From positions 949,130 to 1,013,129 of the forward strand of contig NZ_WHKF01000002.1 in assembly GCF_009295825.1 (NCBI RefSeq): DNA of 64,000 nt. Direction: 5' to 3'. This DNA comes from Marinifilum sp. N1E240 (GTDB taxonomy: Bacteria > Bacteroidota > Bacteroidia > Bacteroidales > Marinifilaceae). A program made the translations under genes and the position numbers. The notes under the pieces were generated by a model, which searched no databases, was not told the origin of the DNA, and saw only the letters and a list, made by a program, of their open reading frames with translations. Below, piece by piece: positions 28,183 to 37,587 of this stretch (positions are counted from its first letter, which is position 1; each line of letters starts with the position of its first letter).

Positions 28183-29904
28183 TCAGTACCTGTTTTTATT
28201 TTTAACTCCATTTAAATGCAGATGTGTTGCCTCAAAAAATTGTGGACCTAATTTGCCTAGAATATTACTTGTTAGCTGTGCATTTCCTTCGACACCTAGT
28301 ATCGCGTAGCCTTTATTCCCTCTATGTCCCAATTGTAAATTAAGAATATTTATATTCTGAGAGGCTAAAGCAGAAAGCAAAATTAACAAAACTCCTGAAG
28401 AATTATTATGAACAGAAAGTATCATTTGCTGATTTATTGCAATAGGTAAATTAACTCCATCAACTTCTAATAAATAATTTTCACCTTTTTTCAGCTTGGG
28501 TATCTCAAAATTATCACCAACTCTAATATTTATAAAACTATCTCCACCGGTTCCTTGAACAAATTCAACTGCCTCCCTTATAGAATCATCATTGCCAGAT
28601 AAGGTTAGAAAGGCTGTGGCTGTTCCATCGTTATTCGAATTTAAATAAGCAGTTTCTACATTTATTTCTTCAGAAGCCAAAGCGTTAAAAATCATGGAAA
28701 GAACACCTGGTTCATCTTTATGGTGAGATAAAAGACCTTTAACTTCATCTTTGGGTGATTCAGGAATGGTATTACTAATAGTAATCGATCTATTTCCTTT
28801 TCGAATACGAATTGCCTCAAATTCGCCTAAGGAAGTGGAATTTTTATGATGCTCAAGAAAGGTTCTAAAAGATCCACCAAATGAAAATTTAGGAATTCGT
28901 CTTTGTTTGCTATTCTCGAAGCGCAAATTCAACATTTCAATTCCAAGATTCATTACTTTATACTTCTCTTCTTTAAAGCCTGTACTTCGCAATGGACGCT
29001 TTTCGGGAATGCACTTCGAAAAACTCAAATAATGCTTGTATCCAGCTTCATATGCATATTGAATTCCCTCCTTGTAGTGATTTCCCAAATTTTGAATTGT
29101 ATGAGTATCGGTTCCTAACGAAATAGGTATATCCAACTGTTTGGCTCTTTCCAGAATCGATGAATCCGGATAAATACCACAACCTTTGTTTATACCAGCT
29201 AGATTAACATCCAAAGCAAGATGGTATTCACTTATCATTTCCAATAAATACCTCATCCTACGAGCAAGAATATGATTTGAAGTTTCCAATTCTTTCAATG
29301 GGACTGGAACAGGTACAAATAGTTTAGGAAGATCTATATGTCCAATAACCTGAACCATTTCCCAGGATGAATCCACCATCTCAATCAACTCTTCAATATA
29401 TCCTAACCAATAGTTCTCAACACTTCCTCGTAGTTTTATTAGCGCTTCAGCTTCTTCTATGGAGCCATCGTAAGGAATTCCTTCTTTTGAAAAATGAAGT
29501 GAAGCAATCACAAAATCTGCATTCTGAGCCTGGAAAATCTTAGAACGATTCCATTGCAATCCCAAATCTGCACCCAACCACTCTAGTTCTATTCCATATC
29601 GTATGCAAATTTTATCTCCGTATTTCTGTTTTAATTCCTCTATTTTATTGGGATAGGTAAAATAGGCATTATCGCCTCGAATAAACTTTATATCCAGTCT
29701 TTTTTCTGCTGCATATCGAAAACGGGTTAACCTGGGTGTATGAATGATAAAGGTGATATTTGGATGAGCTTTCTCAATCGCCAATTCTGTGATTTTTTCC
29801 AGCTCATCAACACCATGTTTAACATGATCGTTTCCTGTACCAGCGTGAATTCCATGGGTTTCCCAAATAAAATATTCAGGTTGATTTGTGGTATTTTGTG
29901 GCAT
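28183..29904 (-). CDS. PHP-domain phosphoesterase with two C-terminal ACT domains
   Basis: A 573-residue protein. Residues 10-330 look like a HisJ-type PHP hydrolase: HGIHAGTGNDH near the start, IRYGIELEWLG, IASLHFSKEGIPYDG, VIGHIDLPKLF, and LGTDTHTIQNLGNHYKEG for the late metal ligands. From about 385 two ACT domains follow: HHKDEPGVLSMIFNALASEE, close to the serine-binding ACT of SerA, and a second at about 500, VHNNSSGVLLILLSALASQN. Known histidinol phosphatases of this class lack ACT domains, so this is probably an allosteric amino-acid-regulated phosphatase; the substrate is unknown. Gene order gives no his or ser genes nearby. The small gene at 27677 follows directly. Confidence 0.7.
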   Translation of the reverse strand: MPQNTTNQPEYFIWETHGIHAGTGNDHVKHGVDELEKITELAIEKAHPNITFIIHTPRLTRFRYAAEKRLDIKFIRGDNAYFTYPNKIEELKQKYGDKICIRYGIELEWLGADLGLQWNRSKIFQAQNADFVIASLHFSKEGIPYDGSIEEAEALIKLRGSVENYWLGYIEELIEMVDSSWEMVQVIGHIDLPKLFVPVPVPLKELETSNHILARRMRYLLEMISEYHLALDVNLAGINKGCGIYPDSSILERAKQLDIPISLGTDTHTIQNLGNHYKEGIQYAYEAGYKHYLSFSKCIPEKRPLRSTGFKEEKYKVMNLGIEMLNLRFENSKQRRIPKFSFGGSFRTFLEHHKNSTSLGEFEAIRIRKGNRSITISNTIPESPKDEVKGLLSHHKDEPGVLSMIFNALASEEINVETAYLNSNNDGTATAFLTLSGNDDSIREAVEFVQGTGGDSFINIRVGDNFEIPKLKKGENYLLEVDGVNLPIAINQQMILSVHNNSSGVLLILLSALASQNINILNLQLGHRGNKGYAILGVEGNAQLTSNILGKLGPQFFEATHLHLNGVKNKNRY

Positions 29905-29984
29905 TTTGTTGTGGTTTCGATTAATAGTCGAGTAAAATTAATCATTTGATTAGAAATTGAAAGAAGTATGAAAATAGAATGCAT

Positions 29985-30016
29985 AAAAAATCCCGTCCCT
30001 ACAAAGAGAGACGGGG
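29985..30016 (-). terminator. Terminator of the outer-membrane protein/RND operon
   Basis: CCCGTC (29992-29997) pairs with GACGGG (30010-30015). On the minus strand the hairpin follows the DUF6268-like gene and is succeeded by TTTTTT, a normal intrinsic terminator. Confidence 0.75.
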
Positions 30017-30091
30017 GAATCGAAGCACCCACTACAATAACTTCGATTAATCAAACAAGTTATTTATTTACCTAAAAATCATACGACTAGA

Positions 30092-30964
30092 TCACAGACC
30101 AAGCGAAATACCAATTTTTAAGTATAAGTCATTATCTAAATCATATTTCTTAACGCTATCTTTTTCATTAAGGAGTTCAAATTTTCGATAAAAAGTAAAA
30201 CCAGAGCTAAGATTAAATTTTAGCATTTTGTATAGCTTTTGTGTTAGCATTATACCTCCTCCTAAGTTCATGATTCGAATATTATCTATTTTTTTTTCCT
30301 CCTTATACAAATCTTCACTTAGTGTATAATTATCTCCAACCATAGTTAAATTGGCCGCAATATCTGTATTATTTCCTACTTTGTAATTGATTTTAAGATT
30401 TGGAAATCCAAAGTTAAAAGACCACTTTTCGTTGTATTGCCACATCAAACTAAACATAGGCAAAGGTGCAGGAACTCCTGTTGTTGATGAATACATAAGC
30501 CCGAATTGAAGATCTACATTAGGCTTTAGTTTTTTCATCATCATGAACATTCCCATTAATCGAATATCATTCCACTGAACAGAGGATGTTAAATTTGAAG
30601 AAATCCTTGGTGAGATCATCCCCATCATTGCCCAATTATTTTTCAATTTCTTCATATATCCCATAGAGTAAGATATTGTGTGAAATTGTTCCAATTCTTT
30701 AAAATTTAAATCGCTAATCGGATAATATATATTTGCTTGAGCATATTCAAATTTATTTATCAATAAGTTTCTCTGATTTTTTAGGCTTATGGGCATAGCA
30801 AACCGGATTCTATACTTGTCAAATCTCACACTATTCTTCGAATTATTATTACCTAAACTGATATAGTCAAAACCTGCAATTTCCTTTTTCATTTGCGCAC
30901 TTATAGGGCTAGAGTTCAGTAAAATAAGCAGGATTATAACTATTTTTCTTTGGTCAAAATTCAT
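30092..30964 (-). CDS. DUF6268-like outer-membrane beta-barrel protein
   Basis: A 290-residue secreted protein: signal peptide in residues 1-24 (IVIILLILLNSSPISAQ) and then repeated amphipathic strands typical of a small barrel (RFDKYRIRFAMPISLKNQRN, MGYMKKLKNNWAMMGMISPR, MYSSTTGVPAPLPMFSLMWQ, KWSFNFGFPNLKINYKVGNN) ending in an aromatic-poor YLKIGISLGL. It matches the DUF6268 pattern as I remember it. It follows the TolC gene by 26 bases on the minus strand and is probably the last gene of the RND efflux operon that starts at 37227. Role unknown. Confidence 0.65.
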   Translation of the reverse strand: MNFDQRKIVIILLILLNSSPISAQMKKEIAGFDYISLGNNNSKNSVRFDKYRIRFAMPISLKNQRNLLINKFEYAQANIYYPISDLNFKELEQFHTISYSMGYMKKLKNNWAMMGMISPRISSNLTSSVQWNDIRLMGMFMMMKKLKPNVDLQFGLMYSSTTGVPAPLPMFSLMWQYNEKWSFNFGFPNLKINYKVGNNTDIAANLTMVGDNYTLSEDLYKEEKKIDNIRIMNLGGGIMLTQKLYKMLKFNLSSGFTFYRKFELLNEKDSVKKYDLDNDLYLKIGISLGL

Positions 30965-30989
30965 TTTTCCTCATCATTTATAAATGATC

Positions 30990-32237
30990 TTATTGCTCCA
31001 ATAACACACCACTAATTCTCTGAATATTGAGCTCAGATAATTTCGAATCATAACGTGCTGTTGCTTTTTCATTTTTAGCTTCTACCAAATTTAACTGAGC
31101 CTCGCGAAATGTTGTTGATGTTACTTGCCCCAATTGATAGTATTCTTTCGTTTGATCAAAATTCAACTGGGCAGCTTCTAAAGCATCCTCTTCCAAAGTC
31201 AATACTTTAATATTGTATTGATAGTCAGCAAAAGCATTTACCAAATCTTTTTCCAATTCCAAGATGGTATTCTCATACTCATATTCAGTAATTTGTTTTT
31301 CAATTCTGGCATTTGCTATTTCAGTCTTTTTTCTCTTTCCATCGAAAATATTAAAGCTCATTGTAAGTCCACCGGTTAATTGTGTATTTGAGTTTGTTCC
31401 TGCAATATTATTTTCATAATAAGAATACGAAGAGTTCAATTTTAATGATGGCAACTGTCCAGATTTGGCTTGCTTAATTGCAGTTTCATCCTGACGTAAT
31501 ACATTCGCTTTCAGCAAATATTCAGCATTTTGATCCAATGTTATTTTTTTTAACTGAACTAGATTAAACTCCTGAAATTTTGTCTGGTCCGGAATTAACT
31601 GAATAGTAGTTTCCGCTTTTCTACCCAATAGTACATTCATATCTCTCATAGCTTCCTCGTAAACCTGTTGAGATTTTAAATAACTGCTACTATCTCTGTT
31701 AAAATCAACCTTCGCGTTTAATACTTCCAATTTATTAATATTTCCAAACTCATATTTCGTTTCATTTCTACGTAATCTTTCTTTTGATATTTCAAGGTTT
31801 TCTTGGGTAACCTCTAAATCATCAAAAGATTTACTTAGTTGGTAAAAGCTGGATATTACATTGGCAATTGTATTTTCAATGTTATATCGAGCTGTTAACT
31901 CTCCTTGTTCTTTCTGAAGATTAAGAATTTTATATTTATATCGTCCACCTAAACCGTCGAACAAAGTATATGAGAAATTCAATGCTCCAGATGAAGAGAT
32001 TTCATCAGCACTATACTCGGTATAATTTACTCCTCCACTAGCACTTAGGGCAGGTAATAAGCCTGCATTTCCTTTTGTCGCATTATTATCAGAAATTTGT
32101 GCCTGATTCTTAGCTACTTTAATATTTAAATTATTGCTTAAAGCAATTTGTATTGCAGATTCTAAGGTTAAAGCCTCTTGAGCGAACAATGGAGTCGAAA
32201 ACATCAGGAATCCTATTAATATCCTTATCTTTTTCAT
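30990..32237 (-). CDS. TolC-family outer-membrane efflux protein
   Basis: A 415-residue outer-membrane factor with signal peptide (MKKIRILIGFLMFSTPLFAQ) and the internally repeated TolC structure: each half starts with a conserved segment (ALTLESAIQIALSNNLNIKV) followed by long coiled-coil helices rich in A, E, K and Q, and two barrel strand pairs (SASGGVNYTEYSADEISSSG and KLNSSYSYYENNIAGTNSNT). It provides the exit duct for the RND pump encoded upstream (32925-36053). Between the two lies a DUF2141 gene whose first 45 codons look copied from a tolC-like gene. Its start lies 139 bases after the end of that gene. Confidence 0.9.
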   Translation of the reverse strand: MKKIRILIGFLMFSTPLFAQEALTLESAIQIALSNNLNIKVAKNQAQISDNNATKGNAGLLPALSASGGVNYTEYSADEISSSGALNFSYTLFDGLGGRYKYKILNLQKEQGELTARYNIENTIANVISSFYQLSKSFDDLEVTQENLEISKERLRRNETKYEFGNINKLEVLNAKVDFNRDSSSYLKSQQVYEEAMRDMNVLLGRKAETTIQLIPDQTKFQEFNLVQLKKITLDQNAEYLLKANVLRQDETAIKQAKSGQLPSLKLNSSYSYYENNIAGTNSNTQLTGGLTMSFNIFDGKRKKTEIANARIEKQITEYEYENTILELEKDLVNAFADYQYNIKVLTLEEDALEAAQLNFDQTKEYYQLGQVTSTTFREAQLNLVEAKNEKATARYDSKLSELNIQRISGVLLEQ

Positions 32238-32376
32238 TTGTTACTAATTTTATTTTTCACTTATCCTTTTCCATAAACTAATAAAAGAAGATGGCATTAA
32301 CATCAGATTAATTACATCTTAAGACATAACAGAATTTCACCCGTCAAATAAATCTGAAAAGCCAAATATTTAAAGT

Positions 32377-32835
32377 TTATAATTCGATATTTTGAATGAT
32401 GTCTTCATCTTGAATTCTGAATTTTGCGGCTTGAAATTTTGGAGGTCCAAAAAATCCTTTTGCATTATTTGAAACGCCAACTTTTTCCATAGGTCTTCCT
32501 TTACTATTAAGATCCAACTCATTGTTGATATTTTCATCATGAAAACACATAATTGCATAAGTTCCTGCTTTTATGCTTTCAAAATTCACACTTGCTTTTC
32601 CCTTCACGATTATTACCGTTTTACGAAAACAAGGATTTTTTAAATAACTGTCAGCATTACTGTATATTTCTACTATTACTTGCCCTTTGTCTGATCTCAA
32701 TCCGGATACCTGAACATTTATTGAATTATTATTTTCCGAAGTAATTGCTACTGCCTGATCTAAGCTTAATACTTCTTGTGCAAACAATGAAGTTGATATC
32801 AGACTAAAAATTATAATTATTTTGATTTTTTTCAT
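32377..32835 (-). CDS. DUF2141 secreted protein with a TolC-like N terminus
   Basis: A 152-residue exported protein. Residues 45-152 match DUF2141: VSGLRSDKGQVIVEIYSNAD, VNFESIKAGTYAIMCFHDEN with the typical 'HDxNxNxxLD' stretch, GRPMEKVGVSNNAKGFFGPP and a final strand. Residues 1-43, however, are clearly TolC-like: signal peptide MKKIKIIIIFSLISTSLFAQ then EVLSLDQAVAITSENNNSIN, closely parallel to the start of the neighbouring TolC protein. The gene therefore looks like a fusion of a tolC-type 5' end to a DUF2141 domain. It lies within the RND operon, 89 bases after the pump gene. Function of DUF2141 unknown. Confidence 0.75.
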   Translation of the reverse strand: MKKIKIIIIFSLISTSLFAQEVLSLDQAVAITSENNNSINVQVSGLRSDKGQVIVEIYSNADSYLKNPCFRKTVIIVKGKASVNFESIKAGTYAIMCFHDENINNELDLNSKGRPMEKVGVSNNAKGFFGPPKFQAAKFRIQDEDIIQNIEL

Positions 32836-32924
32836 TCCGTCATTTTTTAAAAACTGTCAACCCTAGCAACATTGACTCAATTAGTTTTAATTGGTTTAAT
32901 CTCTTTGTAATTTAAATTGAAAAA

Positions 32925-35900
32925 CTAATTCATCATATTCCTTACCGCTGGTTCCACACTTTCTCTTGAAGGCATAACCCCTGTTTTTAAATATTGCCAA
33001 CGACGTCTTAATGAGTTAACAACAATCAATAACACAGGTAATAATAATAAATTTAGAAAAGTTGCAACCGCCATACCGTAAGCCATCGAAATTGCCATAG
33101 GAATCACCATTGCTGCTTCTGGATCATTTGTAACAATAAGTGGTGCCAATCCAACAATTGTAGTAATCGATGTCAATACAATTGGTCTAAATCGAGAAAC
33201 TGCTGTATCGAAAACCGATAAAATATAATCCTTACCAGATTTGAGATTTTCATTTAATGTGCTAATTAAAACAATAGAATCATTAACCATTACACCCATG
33301 AGTGCAACCATTCCCAAGTAAGAAGAGATATCCAATGGAATACCATGAATCCAGTGTCCCCATCCCACTCCGATAAATCCAAATGGAATTAATGTAAAGA
33401 TTAAGAAGGTTTGAGAAACCGATTTAAAGGTGAAAATAACAATAGAAAATATTAATATTAAAAACACCGGTGCAATAAGGATTCCAGACGCTCCTGCCTT
33501 AGCCATTTCTTCAGTTTTCCCCTGAAATCTGTGCTTTAATCCAGAGTACTTGGCTTCTAAAGTAGGTAAAATATGCTCTTTTAACTCAGCATTTATGAGT
33601 CCAAGATTAACACTCGCACTTGTTATATCAGCCTGAATTGTAATTTCTCTTTGACCATTAAGGTGATTAATTTTAACAAGATTCCTTTCATAATCCAGAT
33701 TTGCAATATCCTTTAAAAAATACTCACCACCCGTAGTCGTTCGAATCCGCATATTTTCAAGATTTCCAATAGTGGATCTATCCTTTTTTTCATATCGAAC
33801 CCAAACGCGAACCTCATCAATTCCTCTTTGCAATCTCTGCACTTCTTTACCGTAAAAAGCTGTTCGAACCTGAGCAGTTACAGAATTTAGGTTTAAACCT
33901 AATTTATAAGCATTAGGTTTTAAGCTTAAATTGACTTCACGCATCCCTAACTGATCGTTATCAATAACATTTTTAAGCCCTTCTATTTTAGATAATGTTG
34001 ATTTTAACTCCTCTTTTGCCAGATCCAGTTCCTCCAAATTGCTACTTTGCAAGGAAACAGAAATAGGCTTCCCAAAATGACTTTCCTGAACGAAATTAAG
34101 ACGTTCTGCCTGAGGAATCTCACCAACATTTCTACTTATGGCATTTGAAAACTCGCCAGATTGAAAATCTCTTTTATCAGTTCCTAAAATATACACTGTA
34201 ATTTTCCCAACTGAAGTAGATGTAAGATCCGTTTTGATATTCTCAATAATAGGTTCACCCGTTAAGCTTTGATCTTGAAATTCCTCACCTGTTAGAATTG
34301 CTGCTTTTTCGATTATAGCCAAATATTTTAGAGTTTCGCTCTCAGGCGTACCTGCTGGCATCTCCAATTCAATATTGGTATAATTCGTATCATCAATCGA
34401 ACTATCTCCACTAATAATTATACCTCCTTGATATGCTCCAAGGGTTACTGCCATCACACCTAATGTAATTGCTATTGTAAGCATCTTATTGTTAATACAA
34501 AATCGACTAAGAGGCTCAAAACTTACTCTTCGAATCCACAATACCGCATTTGTTGTATAGCTCTCAAACTTCGATACTTTTTTATCACTTTTTAAAGCTT
34601 TAGAATGTATAACATGTGATGGCAGAATCAAGAATGCTTCAACAAGAGAGAAAACCAAAGCAAAAATAACAACAAATGCCAGTTCGATAAAAAACTGTCC
34701 TAACCTACCTTCAATAAAAAAGAAAGCTGTAAAGGCAACAATTGTTGTTAGCACAGCCGAAAAGACTGCTGGTAAAACCTCCATAGTTCCATCTATACCA
34801 GCCTGTAGTGCAGACTTTCCTTTTTCGTAATGTTGAAAAATATTCTCACAAATTACGATACCATCATCAACCAGAATCCCTACGACCAATATCATTCCAA
34901 ACAACGAAATTTTATTCAAGGTGACACCATACATTGCTGCTACCATAAACATTCCGAAAAATGAAATTGGAATTCCCAATGCCACCCAAAAGGATAATCG
35001 ATGGTTCAAGAATAACGACAGGAAAATTAAAACCATAACAAATCCCATCAAGCCATTCTCCAATAAAATATCCAGCATTGTTCTTACCGATGAAGAGTTG
35101 TCAAATAAGATATCCAGCTTTACATTCTCGTGCTTACTATTGAAGTCCGTTGCATATATTTTTAAATTTTCCGAAATAGAAAGAATATCCTCTCGAGAAG
35201 TATGAGAAACAGTAATACTTACTGCTGCATTACCGTCAACATAGGTTCTATTCGGTGTTTCCGACCATTTATCCTTAATTTTACAAACATCCATCAACCG
35301 AATGGTTCCGCCTTCGTTTTGTGAACGAATGATGATTCCTTTTAATAGTTCAGAATAGTAGTTCTTTTCTCGAACTCTAATTTTCAATTCCTCATCTGAT
35401 CCTTTAATCGAGCCACCCGTAATTTCAATATTTTCATTTGCTACAGCACTATAAATATCATCGAAAGTTAAGTTATAAGCAATTAATGCCTCTTCATTGA
35501 TGCTTATCTCAATCTCTTCATCTGGAAAACCTGATAATGTTACCTTTGAGATTCCATCAATTCCTCTCAAATCATTCTCTATTTGTCGAGCATATGATTT
35601 TAAAATTTTCAAACTTAAATCACCGTTAAGTGTCATATTAACAGCTAAAAGCTCAAACTCTCTTTTTTTAACACTAATAGATTCAACACCTACTGGGAAA
35701 GAACTAATCCCATCAACAGCATTTTTCACATCCTGCAAAGCGAGGTTTCCATCGTAACCTGACTCAATTGTAACAGTTATGACTGCTAAATTCTCTGTCG
35801 AAGAAGAGGTTGTTTTATCAATTCCACTAATTCCCTTAAGGTTATCTTCAATTTTGAGGGTAACTCCTTTTTCAACCTCTTCTGGAGAAGCACCTGGATA

Positions 35901-36053
35901 ACTTGCCGTAACAGTAATTACTCCTGGATCTATTTGAGGCATCACAGTAGTATTTAACTGAGAAATACCTGCCCATCCTAAAAGAAAGAAAACAACAGCA
36001 AGTAAGTTTCCCGCGAAAGGATTTTTTATAAAATATGCAACTAAAGCTTTCAT
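32925..36053 (-). CDS. RND-family efflux pump, inner-membrane permease
   Basis: A 1042-residue proton-driven pump with the duplicated RND layout: TM1 near residue 10-30, a large periplasmic loop (PGASPEEVEKGVTLKIEDNL), TM2-6 with the proton-relay acidic pair in GILVDDGIVICENIFQHYEK, a second loop and TM7-12 including MGVMVNDSIVLISTLNENLK. It resembles the HAE1/AcrB-like group used by Bacteroidota. It lies directly downstream of the adaptor gene and upstream of DUF2141 and TolC genes on the minus strand; together they make a tripartite exporter. Substrate not predictable. The divergent LytS/LytTR pair is a likely regulator. Confidence 0.93.
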   Translation of the reverse strand: MKALVAYFIKNPFAGNLLAVVFFLLGWAGISQLNTTVMPQIDPGVITVTASYPGASPEEVEKGVTLKIEDNLKGISGIDKTTSSSTENLAVITVTIESGYDGNLALQDVKNAVDGISSFPVGVESISVKKREFELLAVNMTLNGDLSLKILKSYARQIENDLRGIDGISKVTLSGFPDEEIEISINEEALIAYNLTFDDIYSAVANENIEITGGSIKGSDEELKIRVREKNYYSELLKGIIIRSQNEGGTIRLMDVCKIKDKWSETPNRTYVDGNAAVSITVSHTSREDILSISENLKIYATDFNSKHENVKLDILFDNSSSVRTMLDILLENGLMGFVMVLIFLSLFLNHRLSFWVALGIPISFFGMFMVAAMYGVTLNKISLFGMILVVGILVDDGIVICENIFQHYEKGKSALQAGIDGTMEVLPAVFSAVLTTIVAFTAFFFIEGRLGQFFIELAFVVIFALVFSLVEAFLILPSHVIHSKALKSDKKVSKFESYTTNAVLWIRRVSFEPLSRFCINNKMLTIAITLGVMAVTLGAYQGGIIISGDSSIDDTNYTNIELEMPAGTPESETLKYLAIIEKAAILTGEEFQDQSLTGEPIIENIKTDLTSTSVGKITVYILGTDKRDFQSGEFSNAISRNVGEIPQAERLNFVQESHFGKPISVSLQSSNLEELDLAKEELKSTLSKIEGLKNVIDNDQLGMREVNLSLKPNAYKLGLNLNSVTAQVRTAFYGKEVQRLQRGIDEVRVWVRYEKKDRSTIGNLENMRIRTTTGGEYFLKDIANLDYERNLVKINHLNGQREITIQADITSASVNLGLINAELKEHILPTLEAKYSGLKHRFQGKTEEMAKAGASGILIAPVFLILIFSIVIFTFKSVSQTFLIFTLIPFGFIGVGWGHWIHGIPLDISSYLGMVALMGVMVNDSIVLISTLNENLKSGKDYILSVFDTAVSRFRPIVLTSITTIVGLAPLIVTNDPEAAMVIPMAISMAYGMAVATFLNLLLLPVLLIVVNSLRRRWQYLKTGVMPSRESVEPAVRNMMN

Positions 36054-36120
36054 TAATTCTTTGTCTAATTAATAATTTGATGAATCATTATTGGCTCTTG
36101 GTAATGCTAGTAATTCACTA

Positions 36121-37227
36121 TTACAATACTGCCTCTCCACTAATACCTTTATGTATTCCTGATGTTTTTAATACCAGTAAACTTCCATTTTCCAGGCTAT
36201 TAGTTATAAAAGATCCTTCTTTTTGTTGGACGATATCAATCTTAAGCTTTTCGACAATATTATTTTGCATTACATAAACATATGATTCATCAATCAACAG
36301 TTTTCGAGGAATCTCAACACCTTCTATATTAGTTTTCAAACTAATATCTGCAGATAGAAACATACCATCTTTAAGATTGTCTCCTGACACAGCGATATAA
36401 ACATTCACCATTTGTGTTTGCGAATCAATCTTACTTCCAATTCTTGACACTTTTCCAGTCCATTCCTGATTAATATTTTCTGAAAAAAGTTTGACTTGAT
36501 TACCCAACTCAATATTTTTTAAACTGTTTAGATCCACCCCAACAACTAAATCATAAGTATTAGTACTTATAAATTCACCCAATTTCTGTCCAGTTCTCAC
36601 CAAAGTGCCTGGTTTTATGTACGATTCACTTACTCTACCCATAAAAGGAGCATAAATATTATATTTAGTAAGTAACTCTTCTTCCGATTTGATATCGTAG
36701 TAAGACTTGTAAATATTCTTACTGGCTATGAAATACTTCTCTTGATCATTTTTAGCAGGAGGAATTGAGGCTATGGGTTTTTCAACATCAAACTCACTTA
36801 AGTATTTTTTCCACCCTTCATAACTATCCGGATAATCAAATTTCAGATCAGGAAGCAAACTAGCAATAGCAGTCATTAAACTACTCTTATTTGCATATAA
36901 ACCTGTTCGCATCTGTGTATCATTAATTTTAAGCAAAGTCTCTCCCTTTTTATAAGTAATACCTTCCAAAAAGGATTTATTCGAAAATTCCAGCACTCCA
37001 CTCACTTCTGCAAATACTTCAACTTTTTCATGCGCCTGTAAGGTTCCAATTACTGTATGCTTTAATTCCATTTGTTCATTTTCAATTTTCTGAACTGGAA
37101 TCCGCAATACCTTTACTACCTCTTTCTTTTCGTGAGGTGGTTCTTTCATGCCTGCCAAAACAAATGCAACAACAAACAAGCTTAGAGCAACAAGTAAACC
37201 AAGTATGACACTTTTCTTTTTTAACAT
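36121..37227 (-). CDS. RND periplasmic adaptor (membrane fusion protein)
   Basis: A 368-residue adaptor from the ATG at 37227 (an in-frame upstream TTG-type extension to 37272 adds 15 residues ahead of the membrane anchor and is not preferred). The N-terminal anchor is LKKKSVILGLLVALSLFVVA. Then comes a lipoyl half (TVIGTLQAHEKVEVFAEVSG), an alpha-hairpin, the second lipoyl half (NIYAPFMGRVSESYIKPGTL) and beta-barrel and membrane-proximal domains ending GSLLVLKTSGIHKGISGEAV. First gene of the minus-strand RND operon. The 37228-37587 divergent gap shows no clear -7 box for it. Confidence 0.9.
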   Translation of the reverse strand: MLKKKSVILGLLVALSLFVVAFVLAGMKEPPHEKKEVVKVLRIPVQKIENEQMELKHTVIGTLQAHEKVEVFAEVSGVLEFSNKSFLEGITYKKGETLLKINDTQMRTGLYANKSSLMTAIASLLPDLKFDYPDSYEGWKKYLSEFDVEKPIASIPPAKNDQEKYFIASKNIYKSYYDIKSEEELLTKYNIYAPFMGRVSESYIKPGTLVRTGQKLGEFISTNTYDLVVGVDLNSLKNIELGNQVKLFSENINQEWTGKVSRIGSKIDSQTQMVNVYIAVSGDNLKDGMFLSADISLKTNIEGVEIPRKLLIDESYVYVMQNNIVEKLKIDIVQQKEGSFITNSLENGSLLVLKTSGIHKGISGEAVL

Positions 37228-37587
37228 CTTGATAAGTTTTTTAGTATTTGCTGCAATGATAAGTCTCAACAAGCTATTAATTAAATTATATCGACAAGCG
37301 GAATATCTCAGTCCGTAAATTGCCTAATCAGGTATTTTAACTCAGTTTGACTTCATTTTTAAATTGTTTGCCTTTATTCTGATTTAGTTTGTCGACAAAT
37401 TGTTGAAATAAGCTTAAGATTTATTTGCTTCGCATTAGAAGAGTAGGATTTGCAATATTTAATTCTAATAAGCAGAATAAATTCATTGCATTTGACTATT
37501 TTCATTTTTGGAAATAAATCAAAAAGACCAACAGAGATAATTTTCTAAAAAATCAGTTAGCTCTGTTCACAATAAGATCAAATTGTA

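Noticed and set aside
37273..37587. LytTR binding repeats in the divergent efflux/two-component gap
   Set aside because: CAGTTTGAC and TAGTTTGTC occur about 40 bases apart, but spacing and sequence are too far from known LytTR direct repeats to call.
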